DNA of 48,160 nt from Ichthyophonus hoferi (lineage: Eukaryota; Opisthokonta; Ichthyosporea; Ichthyophonida; Ichthyophonidae), in contig NAOQ01000152.1 in the NCBI GenBank assembly GCA_002751075.1, forward strand, positions 84,907-133,066, in the 5' to 3' direction. Of the stretch, positions 1-15,700 are shown one piece after another (within the stretch, counting starts at the first letter, position 1; each line of letters opens with the position of its first letter). A program made the translations under genes and the position numbers. The notes beneath the pieces were generated by a model. It had not been told where the DNA came from. It saw only the letters and a list, made by a program, of their open reading frames with translations, and ran no database searches.

Positions 1-269
1 CCGCACTCAGGTGCAATTTTCTCAATTTTAGAAGAGGATTTTTAGCCAAACTGAGATAACTGATTCCTTACATAAATATACACTGTACTTGTGCATATTC
101 CCTAGGATGCTTTCTGTTTGTTCATTGAAGAATTTGCTAGACATTGTTTATTGTGTAGTGTTTTTATTAAATAGCAACTAATGATAATAATTGGTTGTTA
201 TATAAAAGTCATGTATTGTGACTTAGCCCGTTTCCAGTACTAGCGGGGCTAGTATTCTTATATACCCAT

Positions 270-1250
270 CAAAATCGGATAGCTTATGATACTCTTCATT
301 CTTGGTTCATGTACCCAAGTATAGCCAACATATCCCTTTCATCGACAATGCCAAATAACAAGGTGCTGGACAAAACTAACAAGAACTACGGAATGCACCA
401 TTTATTTAAAACCAAACAAATTCCTTACTCAGAGAAAACTGAGTGAGTGAATAAAGTACTACAAAGAGTACACTCAGACTTAGTTGAACTACTGAACAGG
501 TCATATTTAGGCTTCAAGTGTGTTGTGACATTTACAAGTGAATACTCACACTACATTAAAGTGTAGTTGATTAGTCAGAAATTGGATATTTTAAAACTTT
601 CAAACAGTAATTATATCTATATTACTGCTACGTATGACAAGCCTATGAGTACATTGCTAATTGACATTAGAACAGAGTACCTTAACTTGAGATGTTCGTT
701 ATATCTGGAGAAGATCTGGATTCACCATCAGACTACTATCCTTCATCAAACTGAGCAGAATGGGCTCAGTGAAAAAATGAACCAAATTTTGTTTACAATG
801 ACAAGGAGTGCTAGAATAGAGAGTGGTCGCCTTTCGATATTTTTGTGATGAATCCTTTAAGTTTACAGCCTTCACCTTGAATGAGCTGCCAACCAGGTGT
901 CTACCAAAGTCAATAACCTTTTGGGACTTATGACACCAATCTATTACACTATTCAGCAGACTCAGAGCCTTTGAATGCTAATGCTGCTATAAGAATAAGG
1001 CATTGAACAAGATAGCATCAAGAAGAAGGAAAGAAGTTATGCTGGAATATCAAGAAACTCCAAAAGCATGCAGGCATTTGGATACCAAGAGTAGAGGGAA
1101 TATTATAAGTAGGGAGATCAATTTCATAGAAATAAGTTGTCCATATGCAGAAAAGCAGCCACGGTTTCTGTCAGACCAAAAGAGCAAGCCTCTAAGAAGA
1201 GCCAAGGCTATTATTAAAACTGAAGAGGAGCCTTTACCTTCATAATGTAA
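270..1250 (+). mobile_element. Ty1/copia retrotransposon fossil (integrase region)
   Basis: Translated pieces on the plus strand resemble the integrase region of Ty1/copia (Pseudoviridae) elements. They run in the expected order: a pre-integrase zone, a core with a VHSDL-like start, and the typical HQTEQNGLSEKMNQ stretch near 735-780. A basic segment that could belong to the integrase C-terminus follows to about 1240. It is broken in several places and clearly old. No terminal repeats are visible around it, and the left side runs off the window. The family call is firm; the limits are approximate. Confidence 0.75.
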
Positions 1251-3575
1251 TTTTTCAGTATTAAAGAAGTCTCAAAAAAATTCACCAACTTAGCAGACAT
1301 TGTTTCGGAAAGATAGGAATAAAAAGACTGAGGAATCTAGAAGGAACAAAAATGAGGAGCTAAAGGACAGTTGGAATAAAACAAATAGGGACGAGACAAG
1401 CATGAGAGAAGAAATTGGCATCCTTCTGAAGAAAAGCAAGTATGCACTCTCCACCACCAGGTCAGGTCAGAAATATAAATCAGACCCACCTCAACACATG
1501 GGTTATAGTCAACCACAAAATTCAACATTTATGACCAAGCTGTATCTAAGTTAGTATGTATAGTTATGAATTCCTAAGTAATCTCACTTTAAAGCTGCCA
1601 TGCAACAAAAGTTAAAATTTCTGTCAGATAACTACCTAAAAAATCGCTAACAAGTCCAAAGGGGAACTATTTCTAAAACCTGTTCAAAGTTTCTGTATCT
1701 TTGTAAAATGTGTGTAGAGTTTGAGCTCAGTAGTATATAACAAAAGAGAATGGAAATGTATGCAGTCTTCTAGAAATAGTATATAGAGACATAAAGATTA
1801 TAATAATAGTATATAGTATGTGTAGCATGTATTTTTAGTCTAGTCTGGCCAATATCAAGAAATTCAAAACCCTATTAAAGAGGCACTGTTTTTATTTATG
1901 CGTATTTGTTTCACACCCCCCAGGGGTGTTGCAAATGTCTGCAATAAGGGCCTTTAGTATGGACTTTTGTTTTATTTTATACTTGTTTCCCATCATATCT
2001 CAACTCTTTAGTTTTGCTATCTTGTTGGCATAATCTACAGATGTTTTATTAACAAATCAATCTATCAGATTGGATGATATTATGCAACTAATTAATCCCA
2101 ACCACTTAATTTTAAATAGTTATGATTGAAAACTACAATTGCAATTAGCGATTTTGTAACAAAACCTTTGTGGGTATTTATAATCAATCATAACAGTTAT
2201 AAGAAAATAACCACTCTGACCTAAACCCATCTTCCCTAACCCCATCTGCGAAAACAATTACCTAGTAAAAAGAACCCACCCACCCACCCAAATAATAAAA
2301 AAACCAATTTTCATACTGTCAAGCGATGACATATTGTGGTCGTTGCAGACATGCTAATTATTTTAAATAACAATGTTACTACAAGACGTTTGATCAGTAG
2401 TGTGAGGAAACAGTCTGAAACTCAGGAGATGGGGCCTCCAGCCGAATACTTGGAATGCCAGATTTGGAAAGATAGTCAAGAGTTCATCTACTTAACCCAG
2501 GAGGGATAATCAGGGAGATGTTAAGGTCATACAATATGGAAGGTGTTGAGCAAACTATGCTTTCCATACTTTTAAATATTCTGTTTTATCATTAGGAAGG
2601 ACCTCTCCTTAGTAATTATATAACCTTATATAGCTTTATGTTTAACCTAAATTGGACTTCTTAGGGATAATCACAAATAAACGCCAGTGCCATAAAATAT
2701 TGCATAAAGCATGTAATCTATGTATCAGATATATTCATCAATTAAATTACCAGAGTAAACCCCCTATTTATACTCATGAGCGTGCAGCTATTAATTAATT
2801 TTGCATTTCTAAATCTGTTTACATTGCATAACATGATGTTTAGAAAATCTCTATACTAATAATTCTAACTATGTAAATGTATGCATAAGTAGAACTATAT
2901 ATCCTAGAAAATTTAATAATTAAATATTGAAATTGTAAATAAGCCAACACTTTGAATTGACCTATATGTTGCAGTAGTGGCATCGTGTACAGTAAACCAG
3001 TCACACTAGGCAATATTAATATGTTGATGTCTTGACATTTGAAATATACCATAGTATGATTATAGGTGATAATGTAGGAAGGGGAGGGTTTTGATCAAAA
3101 GTATAATTTTCTCATTCAAAAGGAAAACAAATAAATTAAAATGTTTAACATATTTTATTGTAGTAAGCATTTATTAGTTCAAACAGTTGTCTTGTTATCT
3201 TTGATATGTAATATAGTTTTCAAAAGATTGTAATTCCTTTAAAATAAAACGAATGACTTAAAATATATTTACAGATATATATATATGACTGATGTAACAC
3301 TTGTAGCAATTTTTTAGTGGACAAATAGTGCTGACAACATGCTAGATTAAAAAACAAAATGAGGTTGATAACAAGTTAGATAGCAATTATGACATTAGTT
3401 TGTTGACAATATGTCAACTAACATCTAGGTTAAGTATAAATTGAAAGAAATTTTTTTTAAAATGGTTTTCAAAACTTAAAGAACATCAAAATTTTATTTT
3501 AAGGTCAATACTTTTTATGAAAAGTAGAAAAAACTATTGTTGAGTAAGCAAAGATGATAGAAGGAGGATATAAAA
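1251..3575. other. Non-genic AT-rich stretch
   Basis: No exon with convincing family similarity is seen on either strand. Positions 1300-1560 may be a further degraded flank of the copia fossil. A short (CCCA)n run lies at about 2276-2290. The rest is plain AT-rich sequence with short chance open frames. Confidence 0.5.
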
Positions 3576-3579
3576 TAAT

Positions 3580-4410
3580 TTTTTTGAAGGCAAATTTATT
3601 AAGGATATTGTAGAGACCTTATTACTGAACTAGCAAACCGTTTCAAGAATTGTAAAGAGATTCAATAGATCAAATACAATTGCTGCATGACCTAGGGCTG
3701 GGGATGGAAAATCAAAACTCTTATCCGATCAAAACTTAGAACTGCCTACCTGGGTCAACAATAATCATTTATTAAGACTTTCTGATCTTGCAACGATTGT
3801 CCAAGAGATATTTTCTATAAGTGTCACAGCTTTCACTATAGAAGGCATATTATTAGGCTTTTATTACAAAGTGAAAAATCTAGCACTGTACCAGAGTGCA
3901 GAAATGACAAAAATACAATTGAAAAGTGTTTTCATTACACTAATTGGTTCAGGGAGCCGAAGCAGAATATTGAGAATAAAAACTTTATATTTTGCAATGA
4001 AGTTGGATTTTCAGTCTCCACTCAACTGAAAAAAGCAAGGTCCCACATCACAATTTCTCCAAATGCTTTTGTTGCTGCTGCACAAAGTAAATGTTTTTGA
4101 TCTTGATGGCCATGAATAAATTTGGTACCTTATAACACAAAATTTATTATAAAGTAGTTAATGGGGAAATTTTCAAAAATTGTTTAGTAGATTTAGAAAG
4201 GATCATAATGAAAAATAAATCACTAATCCTGTTTTTATCCTTAGCAATGTGAGGAATCAACACTACTCCAAGCTTCAAGGTCTTATTCTGTCCTGAGTCA
4301 AAACTTGCTTTATCTTCCTCCTTGGGAACCTTTTGTGAATATTATTGAAAATATTTTTTCCAGTTTGGAAGAATGTAGTTGTTGGGTCATAATATATAAC
4401 TGAAGTGGAG
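3580..4410 (+). mobile_element. Dead Tc1/mariner-like DNA transposon
   Basis: Plus-strand translation in more than one frame gives a transposase of the IS630/Tc1/mariner superfamily. A helix-turn-helix part (QTVSRIVKRF near 3625-3665) comes first. It is followed by a linker with KLLSDQNLEL and LRLSDLATIVQEIFSISV, then the catalytic domain. At the first catalytic position (about 3985-4010) the frame reads FIFCNEVGF, so Asn stands where the family has Asp. The second catalytic block reads LILFLSLAM where LFLDNA is usual. The third, near 4310-4365, reads LPPWEPFVNIIENIFS, the classic (L)PPxxPxxNxIEN motif. Internal stops and frame changes plus the lost Asp residues show it is inactive. Terminal inverted repeats were not found. 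Confidence 0.75.
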
Positions 4411-4649
4411 TTAAAGACAATAATAAGTTTATAGTTTTTGGAGATCAGAGCTGGATAATGTAATTGCTTTATAGAAAAACGCTAGGATACATACTAGTGT
4501 TAGAAAGAAGGAAAACAATTCCAGTATGATTATGTATTATGTAAATATTTTTCGAGTTATTCTTTTCACTTTAAAGAAATTATAGTCTTTTGAAAACTAT
4601 ATTACATATCACATTAAGAAAAAAACTTAAACTAGTAGTTTTTTACTAC

Positions 4650-5700
4650 AATACAGGATATTTTGGAAATATATAAAAAATATTTTGGAAATATGCTAAA
4701 AGATTTTAGAAGTATATTGAAAGATTTTGGTAATATATTGAAAAAAATTCAAATTTTTTTTTTGATTTTTTAGAATATTTAAGCAACAAGAATGAAAGAT
4801 AAACTACAACACTTTATTCAAACCCATTGATTTCCCACACTAGTACCTGCCAGATATGATCAGAATAATCATCTCAATTATAGTTTCTCGGATTTTCCAG
4901 AACCAATGTAATGCTTATTTTTAACTGCTTATGTTGGAGTTGCTCTAGATCTAATTGAATTGAGGTTGGACTTGATTTTGGAGAAAGGTTTTTCAATTGG
5001 AGTGAAGTCCAGACTACATGGTGACAAATACATTATTTCAATGTATCTCAACAAAAGTGGACTCAACCTACACACATCTATAAATTATGGATATTCACTG
5101 CCAAACCAAAATGCGGTGATAAACGTTTTAGCCAATAAGAGACAAAATATCTCCTTGTGCAATTATTTCTTGGGTAGGAATACAACACTGTATCTTACAG
5201 GATGGAGCTTTTAACTTAAACTCATTTGTACATTTTTTAAAGGCAGCAAATCAGACTGGAATATTCAAGGGATATCTAATTTTGGTTGTTTATAATTGCA
5301 ATATACACAAAAGTGTGACAGTGAAGCAATATTTGTTAAGTTTAAACATTGAGGTAATATTTGCCACCATATAATCTGGACTTCAATCCAATTGAAAACC
5401 TTTTCTCCAAAATCAAATCCAACCTCAATTCAATTAGATTTAGAGCAACTCAACATAATCAACTAAAAATAAGCATCACACTGGTTCTGGAAAATCTGCA
5501 AAACTATAATCTAGATGAGTCTTATGGTTATGTGGCAGGTATTAGTGCGAGAGATCAATAGTTTTGAATATAGTATTGTAGTTTATCTTCTATTCCTGTT
5601 GCTTAAATATTCTAAAAAATCAAAAATATTTTCATAATTTTTCAACGTATTTCTAAAACCATTCAACATATTTCCAAAATACCCTGCAAAAGACAAAAAA
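4650..5700 (+). mobile_element. Foldback Tc1/mariner-like element with long inverted arms
   Basis: The segment from about 4650 to 5014 is an imperfect inverted copy of about 5374-5700, giving arms of roughly 330-360 bp around a 360-bp centre. The centre and right arm read on the plus strand as the catalytic half of an IS630/Tc1-type transposase. Visible parts are YGYSLPNQNAVINVLANK and NISLCN (about 5085-5165), a VVYNCNIHKS block near 5285-5312 where the family has a DNAxIH motif, and PPYNLDFNPIENLFSKIK at about 5361-5420. The second catalytic Asp therefore appears as Asn, and frame changes are present. The left arm mirrors the transposase C-terminus. The arm tips are built of 21-23-bp subrepeats (starts near 4657, 4679, 4702, 4723 on the left and 5641, 5662 on the right). 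Confidence 0.75.
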
Positions 5701-5713
5701 TCAGTTGATTTGT

Positions 5714-5819
5714 TCTCTTTTTGATCGGGAAAAAATCACTTTGATTGGCAAAGTCTTCCTTTTGTTTGGCAAAGTTTTTCTTTTGATCTGAAAAACTATC
5801 TTTTTGATCGAAAACCCCC
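5714..5819. repeat. Five-copy 21-bp tandem repeat
   Basis: Units begin near 5714, 5736, 5757, 5778 and 5799, each close to TCTTTTTGATCGGGAAAAAA with substitutions. The array directly follows the right end of the foldback element and shares its 21-bp period, so it may be part of that element's terminus. Confidence 0.7.
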
Positions 5820-5882
5820 ATATTCAATGTATGACAATAATAACAGTACCCTTATTATTGTTTTTGGGACTTATTATGTATG

Positions 5883-6119
5883 TGTTGAAGGAAGGTCAGT
5901 CGACATACGTGTAAAATTCCGATTGGCTTGTGGCAAAGAGACCAATAGGTTGTATCAAGTTCTGATTGGTTTGTGGTATGTAGGAATACTTTATCGCTAG
6001 GTCTTGACCAGTAATTTGGACAACAACTTCCTAATAGATAACTTCAGCAGAAAACATAAATGTAGTAACAATAATAAAAAACAATATATCTAAGTGTAGT
6101 AAAACACTTAGTTCCAACA
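5883..6119 (+). mobile_element. Possible solo LTR
   Basis: The stretch begins TGTTGAAGG and ends TTCCAACA, the TG...CA pattern with short inverted ends typical of LTRs. It contains two related ATTGG-box blocks, near 5921 and 5963. No matching target duplication is visible and no second copy is in the window, so this is a weak call. Confidence 0.3.
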
Positions 6120-9779
<3,660 letters not shown>

Positions 9780-10340
9780 GTCATTGGTGTGACTATGTCT
9801 AATGGATAGTGCAATCGTCTTTATATACTTAACTTTTATCAATGTTGGCATGGAGTGTAGATGGGGTTATATAACTATGTATAGTATTAATATTATCTCG
9901 TATATAAATTTATGAGTGTGCATAAGATGTTCACGCATTGTAATTAGATTTATGTCTATATAGCCTAAGGCTATACTCTTACTGTTTGCCATCAGAAAAT
10001 GTAGATATTGGTATAGTATTGCAATGCTAAGTCACCCCTAAAATGAATAAAACCTGAAACTGAAGATATAGGACCAAGGAGTACACAGTGGCAGACGACC
10101 AATTACTAACACATAGTCCTATAAAACACGTATAAGAATTAGCGATAGGTTCTAGTGACTGGGCCACATGATCAGAATGTCAGTAATACAGAGATTGTTT
10201 AGTCACATTTGATTACAACAATATATTTCACATACATACTGATTAGTGCCTCTTTTTGATCACTACTATACAATATGCACATATTCACCAAAACGAATTG
10301 GGGCAGAAATTCATATTAAATTTCGTAATGCATCTCACAC
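9780..10340. other. 3' flank of the thioredoxin reductase gene
   Basis: AT-rich sequence without exons that I can support. It holds the likely 3' untranslated region with an AATAAA hexamer at about 10046-10051. Confidence 0.5.
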
Positions 10341-10708
10341 TGTTGGAACATGTGTGATCCGTTACAATGATTCCTTATTTAGTTAGTTGTCTTGGAATAT
10401 AACCATGTATTCTATTTGTTTATCTATTATTAATCAAATAGTAGATAATATCCACCTAAGCATTCATACTAATAATTCGGACTGAGATTAATCCCTGTAC
10501 GACATAGTATATTAGGTATATAGTTGGATCCGAATTCAGTTACACCGCATAACATATGTTAAGAATAGCACAAATTAACCATGGTGAGGTTGAGACAGGG
10601 CTTCTGGTTTTGTTTGCATTATAGTCCGCCACCTGACATGCGTCGTTTGTAAATTATGGGTTAAAATAAAGACAGGGTATGTTTGCCCTATATTTTACCG
10701 TTTTAACA
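10341..10708 (+). mobile_element. LTR-like repeat, family A, copy 1
   Basis: Starts TGTTGGAACATGTG and ends ACCGTTTTAACA. It shares with the other family members a body that includes ATTCCTTATTTA, a CATAGTATATTAGGTATACAG-like stretch, a TAGTCCGCCACCTGACATG block and a CCCTATATTTTACCGTTT end. The 5-base flanks are CACAC and CACTC, a near-match target duplication. No coding sequence is inside. TG...CA ends and a 5-bp duplication fit a solo LTR of a retrotransposon. Confidence 0.65.
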
Positions 10709-11179
10709 CACTCCTCTAATTATCTCGCAATTGAACCTACATATACATCTACCCCTAGTTCTTATCCTTCCCCTTTCTCTATTGAGAACCCATTAAAGTT
10801 ACCCAGTGCCTCCATTGCTATTCCAGCTAATAACGCTTTTGCAGTTATATTAACTGGATACCACAAACCTGTGGCCAAGTCACTAGAGCCTACCCCATAT
10901 TGCTGTAACACGTATAAAAAAAATGGCTTCAAAATGCATTTGGACTGCTAAATTTGCCATCGTGGTGACCAGCTGCCCCACATTGCGAGGGACAGTTTCA
11001 CAAATTAGTTTTTTTTAAATGCCCCATAGCATAAAGAAATGTTCCACATTTTTACTAGTTTGTGAAGTTAGTAATAATATTAATAGTTAATATGATTCAT
11101 CAATTCATGAATAGTTGTTATATTATTAAATATATGGCAAACGATTGGTAAAGGCAATTAGTTGGTGACTTTTTTGTAG

Positions 11180-11495
11180 ATTAACTATTGTTACTGATAA
11201 TCATACTATGTTATATAAAAAACGTCAACACATCAACACATCAAAATTGTCAAGTGTGATTATTCCCTTCCAGACAATGTCACTGCTGCATCACATGAAT
11301 CAATTCAAGGCATTTGTATTATGATTCAGTAATCATCCAGTTTCAATGCATTAAAACTGACAGGTGCAATTGGTCCCCTGCACAATAGAGTCACCACTGT
11401 AACACAAGGACCATTTCAAGTAATTAATTATTGTCTTTCTTACAAATTTCTTAAAGGTATATTGTAAAGTGTTTTATTGCTTAACTATTTAATTA
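11180..11495 (+). repeat. Dispersed repeat, family B, copy 1
   Basis: Clearly related to 47620-47955: both carry ACTGATAATCAT, a duplicated ACATCAA block followed by AAAATTxTCAAG, CAATTCAAGGC, TTTCAAGTA and TTTTATTG(C/T)TTAACTATTTA in the same order. It has no coding potential. In both places it lies close to family A sequence, and here it abuts an A-type 3' end. Confidence 0.7.
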
Positions 11496-11637
11496 TTTAT
11501 ATGGATTAATCATTGTGTGGTTGGGACTAGGCTTCTGGTTTTTCTTACACTCTAGTCCGCCACCTGGCATATGCCATTGTCAGGGTAACGGCTAAAGATA
11601 AATACGGGGTATGTTTACCCTATATTTTACGGCTTTA
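11496..11637 (+). mobile_element. LTR-like repeat, family A, 3' part only (copy 2)
   Basis: Only the right-hand third of the family A repeat is present: CATTGTGTGGTTG, TAGTCCGCCACCTGGCAT, the GTCAGGGTAACGGC block and CCCTATATTTTACGGC. It joins directly to the family B repeat on its left. Confidence 0.65.
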
Positions 11638-12784
11638 ACCATCAATGATTATGCAATAGATTACATAATCTATATTTTTATGTAGATGAACGCGTGTTTA
11701 TGTTCCTATAAGGCAACGATCAATTTTTTCTGATTGGTCCCTATCCTACATCAGAAATGGGTAAATATTATCTTTCAGCCTTTACTTCATCCAGTTAGTC
11801 TATTAGATTGAAATTATTACTTTTAAGTTTAATTATCATATTTTAAGCTTCCTCATTGACACAAACTAGCGGCACAAAGCCAATATATGGTGAGCTTGTA
11901 TCATAATATTTTTAAAATATTGTATTATATGCAATATAGTTTTTGGGGTCTCAAATTGAATTTCTTTTTTTTTCTTTCCTAGAAAAACTCAAGAATTTCA
12001 TATTTATAATTAAATTCACTTGATATCTTGCTTGCCAATTCTCGGTGAGTACATCAAACAGTCAGACAACACATAAATTCATAAACTCCAATTAAATTGC
12101 AAGCGAGATTTTAACCATTTTAACCATTAAATTCCACATTAAGATAATGGAATGTGAAACAAGATTAGAACCGTAAACACAGTGTTTCATAGATCAGACT
12201 ATGTTGTACATTCAGAGATTTCTACTTGCGTTTCCACCAATTTATTGTTTTATTATAATAGACAACAAATAAATACAGAATATTTCAAACGTGTGGGCAC
12301 CAAGTATACTTCGATGAGTAAATATATTGTATAATTCTGGATGAGGAATCTGATACACTTTGGAAGTGGTAAGGGTTTCTCGACACATTTTAAAATATCA
12401 TAATCATCTCTCTCTAGCAGAATACTATGTTTCCTTACAATCTTTAGTTAATTACAACAAATAGTCTTTATTGGGCAGCATTTTTTAAAATATATGGATG
12501 GTTTTCTAGCTATTAATTTTCAAGGCTATCTTCGCCACAAGACAATTTAGGTGCATGTATGATTCTATAAAAAAACACAGTTATCGCATACCTCAAACAC
12601 ATATCCAAACATCAATATACTCGTACTTTACTTTCTCCCTATCCGATCCATTATATACAATTATCAGACTCCTTTTCCTTGCTCTTTCTTTCTTCTCACA
12701 TTCAAAACAAACAGTTAAAATTTATAAAAAAATTTCTACCGACAGAAACAATACTGAGGGCATAATACCACATTATTAATCATC
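11638..12784. other. Intergenic region before the ERV46 gene
   Basis: AT-rich, with no supported gene. A short pyrimidine-rich stretch lies around 12625-12700 ahead of the ERV46 start codon. Confidence 0.45.
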
Positions 12785-15700
12785 ATGGCAACTGTTCGAC
12801 GGAGGTTCAGTTCAATAAGTGTATCAAACGATCTAGGGTTCAATGCATTAAAAAGCATTGATGCCTACCCGAAAACAATGGAAGATTTTAGTGTCAAAAC
12901 AAGAATAGGGGGGTTAGGTAAGTCTACTTAGAACTCTATAGTACATATATAATTGGCTTTTAAGCATGGTTGTTAAAACTTTGAGCACAGACGCACAGGT
13001 ACCTGCAAATAGAGACCACATTTACTATTTGTTTTTGTTTATATCTATATGATTATGATATATACATATATATATTGTGTTGTTTTTAGAAGGTACAAAG
13101 ATATATAGCTGCAATATTATCATGATTTAAGATAGTATGACGCGTGTTGTAATATAATATTTTATATTGCTATCGATTCAAAATATGTGCAAATGCACGC
13201 TCACAAGTATAGATACAAGTTCGCACCAAAATACAAACACACATCAAGAACTACCTATTGGAACACACCTATACCTACAACTCATAGAATCCAGATCAGA
13301 GTACAAGATAGTTTACGTACACTCATGTATATTCATACATTTGACTACAATAATATTTTATCATAATTAATGCAATCATTAAGACTGTGAATAATAGAAT
13401 GCAATCGACAAAATGCAACGTGCACTTATATTAACGTATTGTTTAATCTAATATAGTCTTAGCATGTAGTATTGTATAGTATAGGTTTAGCTTCCAACGG
13501 CTTATCTGTTCTTGTTAAAAAAAGGCCAAAGCACTTGTGTTGGAGTATGCATAATCCGTCACATTGATTCCTTATTTATCTATTTTTTGGCATAAGAATA
13601 TGACTTATATTCTATTTTTTTTTTTTTTTTTTTGTGATAATCAACTAGTAAAGATTATCTATCAAACCTACTTAGTAATGTTTCAGATTCAAATATTTGT
13701 TTTTATACCATATTAAATTATGTATGCAATTTAATCTGAATCCAGTCTCCCCACATCACATGCGTTTACTATTGTATAAAGTAACCACTGTGTGGTTGAG
13801 ACGGGACTTATAGTTTTGGTTACACTATAGTCCGCCACCTGACATATATCATTGATAAAGTAGCAGCTTAAGATAGAAACGGAGTATGTTTACTTTATAT
13901 TTTTCTCGTTTCTACAACTTGGATACTCATCACTGAACCATGACCATTCCACTCCATATTACATACCCAAATAACTTATCAACAATGTACATTTTTTAGT
14001 GTCACTGATCGGTGGATTAATTATGGTTATTCTGCTTGGCTCCGAGTTGCGTTATTTCCTGACAATGGAGGTTGTACACGAGCTTCGTATAGACCCGTCA
14101 CGAGGAAATACTTTACGAATAAACATCAATATTACAATGCATAACCTGCCTTGTGCTTGTAAGCCCTCTCTCCCTGACTCTATTTAACGATCGCGTTTTC
14201 CCGAATGTCTTTTTTTTAATATCCTTCTTATTCAGTTTCTATATTTATACTTTTATTTTATCTACCCATATCTACCCTCTTCTCATAACCATGTTTTATC
14301 AGGTTTCATCAGGTAATTTATTTATTTTCTGTTAGACATGATTATGACACTCCAGGTTTATACACGTATATAACACGAGTTTCTTTCCCCATCAATGATA
14401 CAGATACTGCTAGATATATACATCTACAGCTGAATATACCATTTCTTGTACATACAGCCGTAAATGAAAACTTTAATATTAGACCCCTTAAGAATGGATT
14501 CTTATTTTACTCTATTATGCAATCACTATGAATAATATAGAAAACATATTTAATTGATTTGGTACATGTGATTTCAGTGGTAACCAGTTGACACAAGTGG
14601 ATGTGCAGGAAAATATTATATAACATATACATATAAAATTAAGGTTGTATTGAGTATATTGATATTTTATAATTAACCTGATATAAGGCTAGTATTACGA
14701 AGTGTCCGTATTACATCCAGAGAGATTTTCTCAAAATATTTAAGTGCTTACAGTACCGTAAGTTTAATTATAAAATTGATAAAAATTTGAAGGTTTCATT
14801 CAATTCAAATCAGCAGTTTGAACGAGAGGCCGAGTTTGAAAAGACTTTGACTACTTATTCACTTGACAAAAACCAAATAAGACTTGATAACATCAGCACT
14901 AGTTTTATTTCTAATGAGCATTTTTGATGACAGCACAACCATGACATGCATACGTGCGCCTGATAGTGTCCTTATTACAGAAAATCACTCTATTATTGTT
15001 TGACATGTAATTCTTTTTTTTCCACCATATATATATTAAAATACGCCAATATATACCTACACATACAATTGTGCATGCATTGGCAGGTATTCTTATATCT
15101 TCCCCCACTCATACATAGTTACATTACTTTGTTGTCCTTCGTTATCATCAGATCTCAGTGTTGACGCTATGGATATGTTTGGCGCTCAGCAATTTGATGT
15201 CAATAATAATCTTCAAAAAAAGCGACTAGCAGCTAACGGGATAGACTTGAAAGATCGCAAAATAGTAGGCGGCATTGATAGTTATACGGGTGAGTGGGTT
15301 TGATGAATATTATTAATTTTAAGATACACATATATATTGCTTTCTTGCAGCTTTTATACATGTGTGTTTTTAAAATGTATTTTTATATACAATTGTGGAT
15401 AATTGTATGCATATGTAGGTATATATATATATATATATATATATGAATACATACATATCTATGTTATATGCATAAATTTTGCTTTTTTGGATCTATGCAA
15501 ACTTATATTTATGTATGTATGTACTTGAATTATAATTATTGGCGCCCTTTAAAGTACAAATATTGGGTGCTATAGAAAGATATTTAGATATATAGGGTGA
15601 AAACTATATAAAATAATCTATAAATAAATTCGTAGGCATGCACCTAGGTATTACTTACTGCACATGGATAGTAAAATTGCTATATGAAAAAAACCAGGAA

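Noticed and set aside
10679-10951. 90-codon open frame over the end of family A repeat copy 1
   Set aside because: It begins inside the LTR-like repeat, has no homologue in the other copies and resembles no family.
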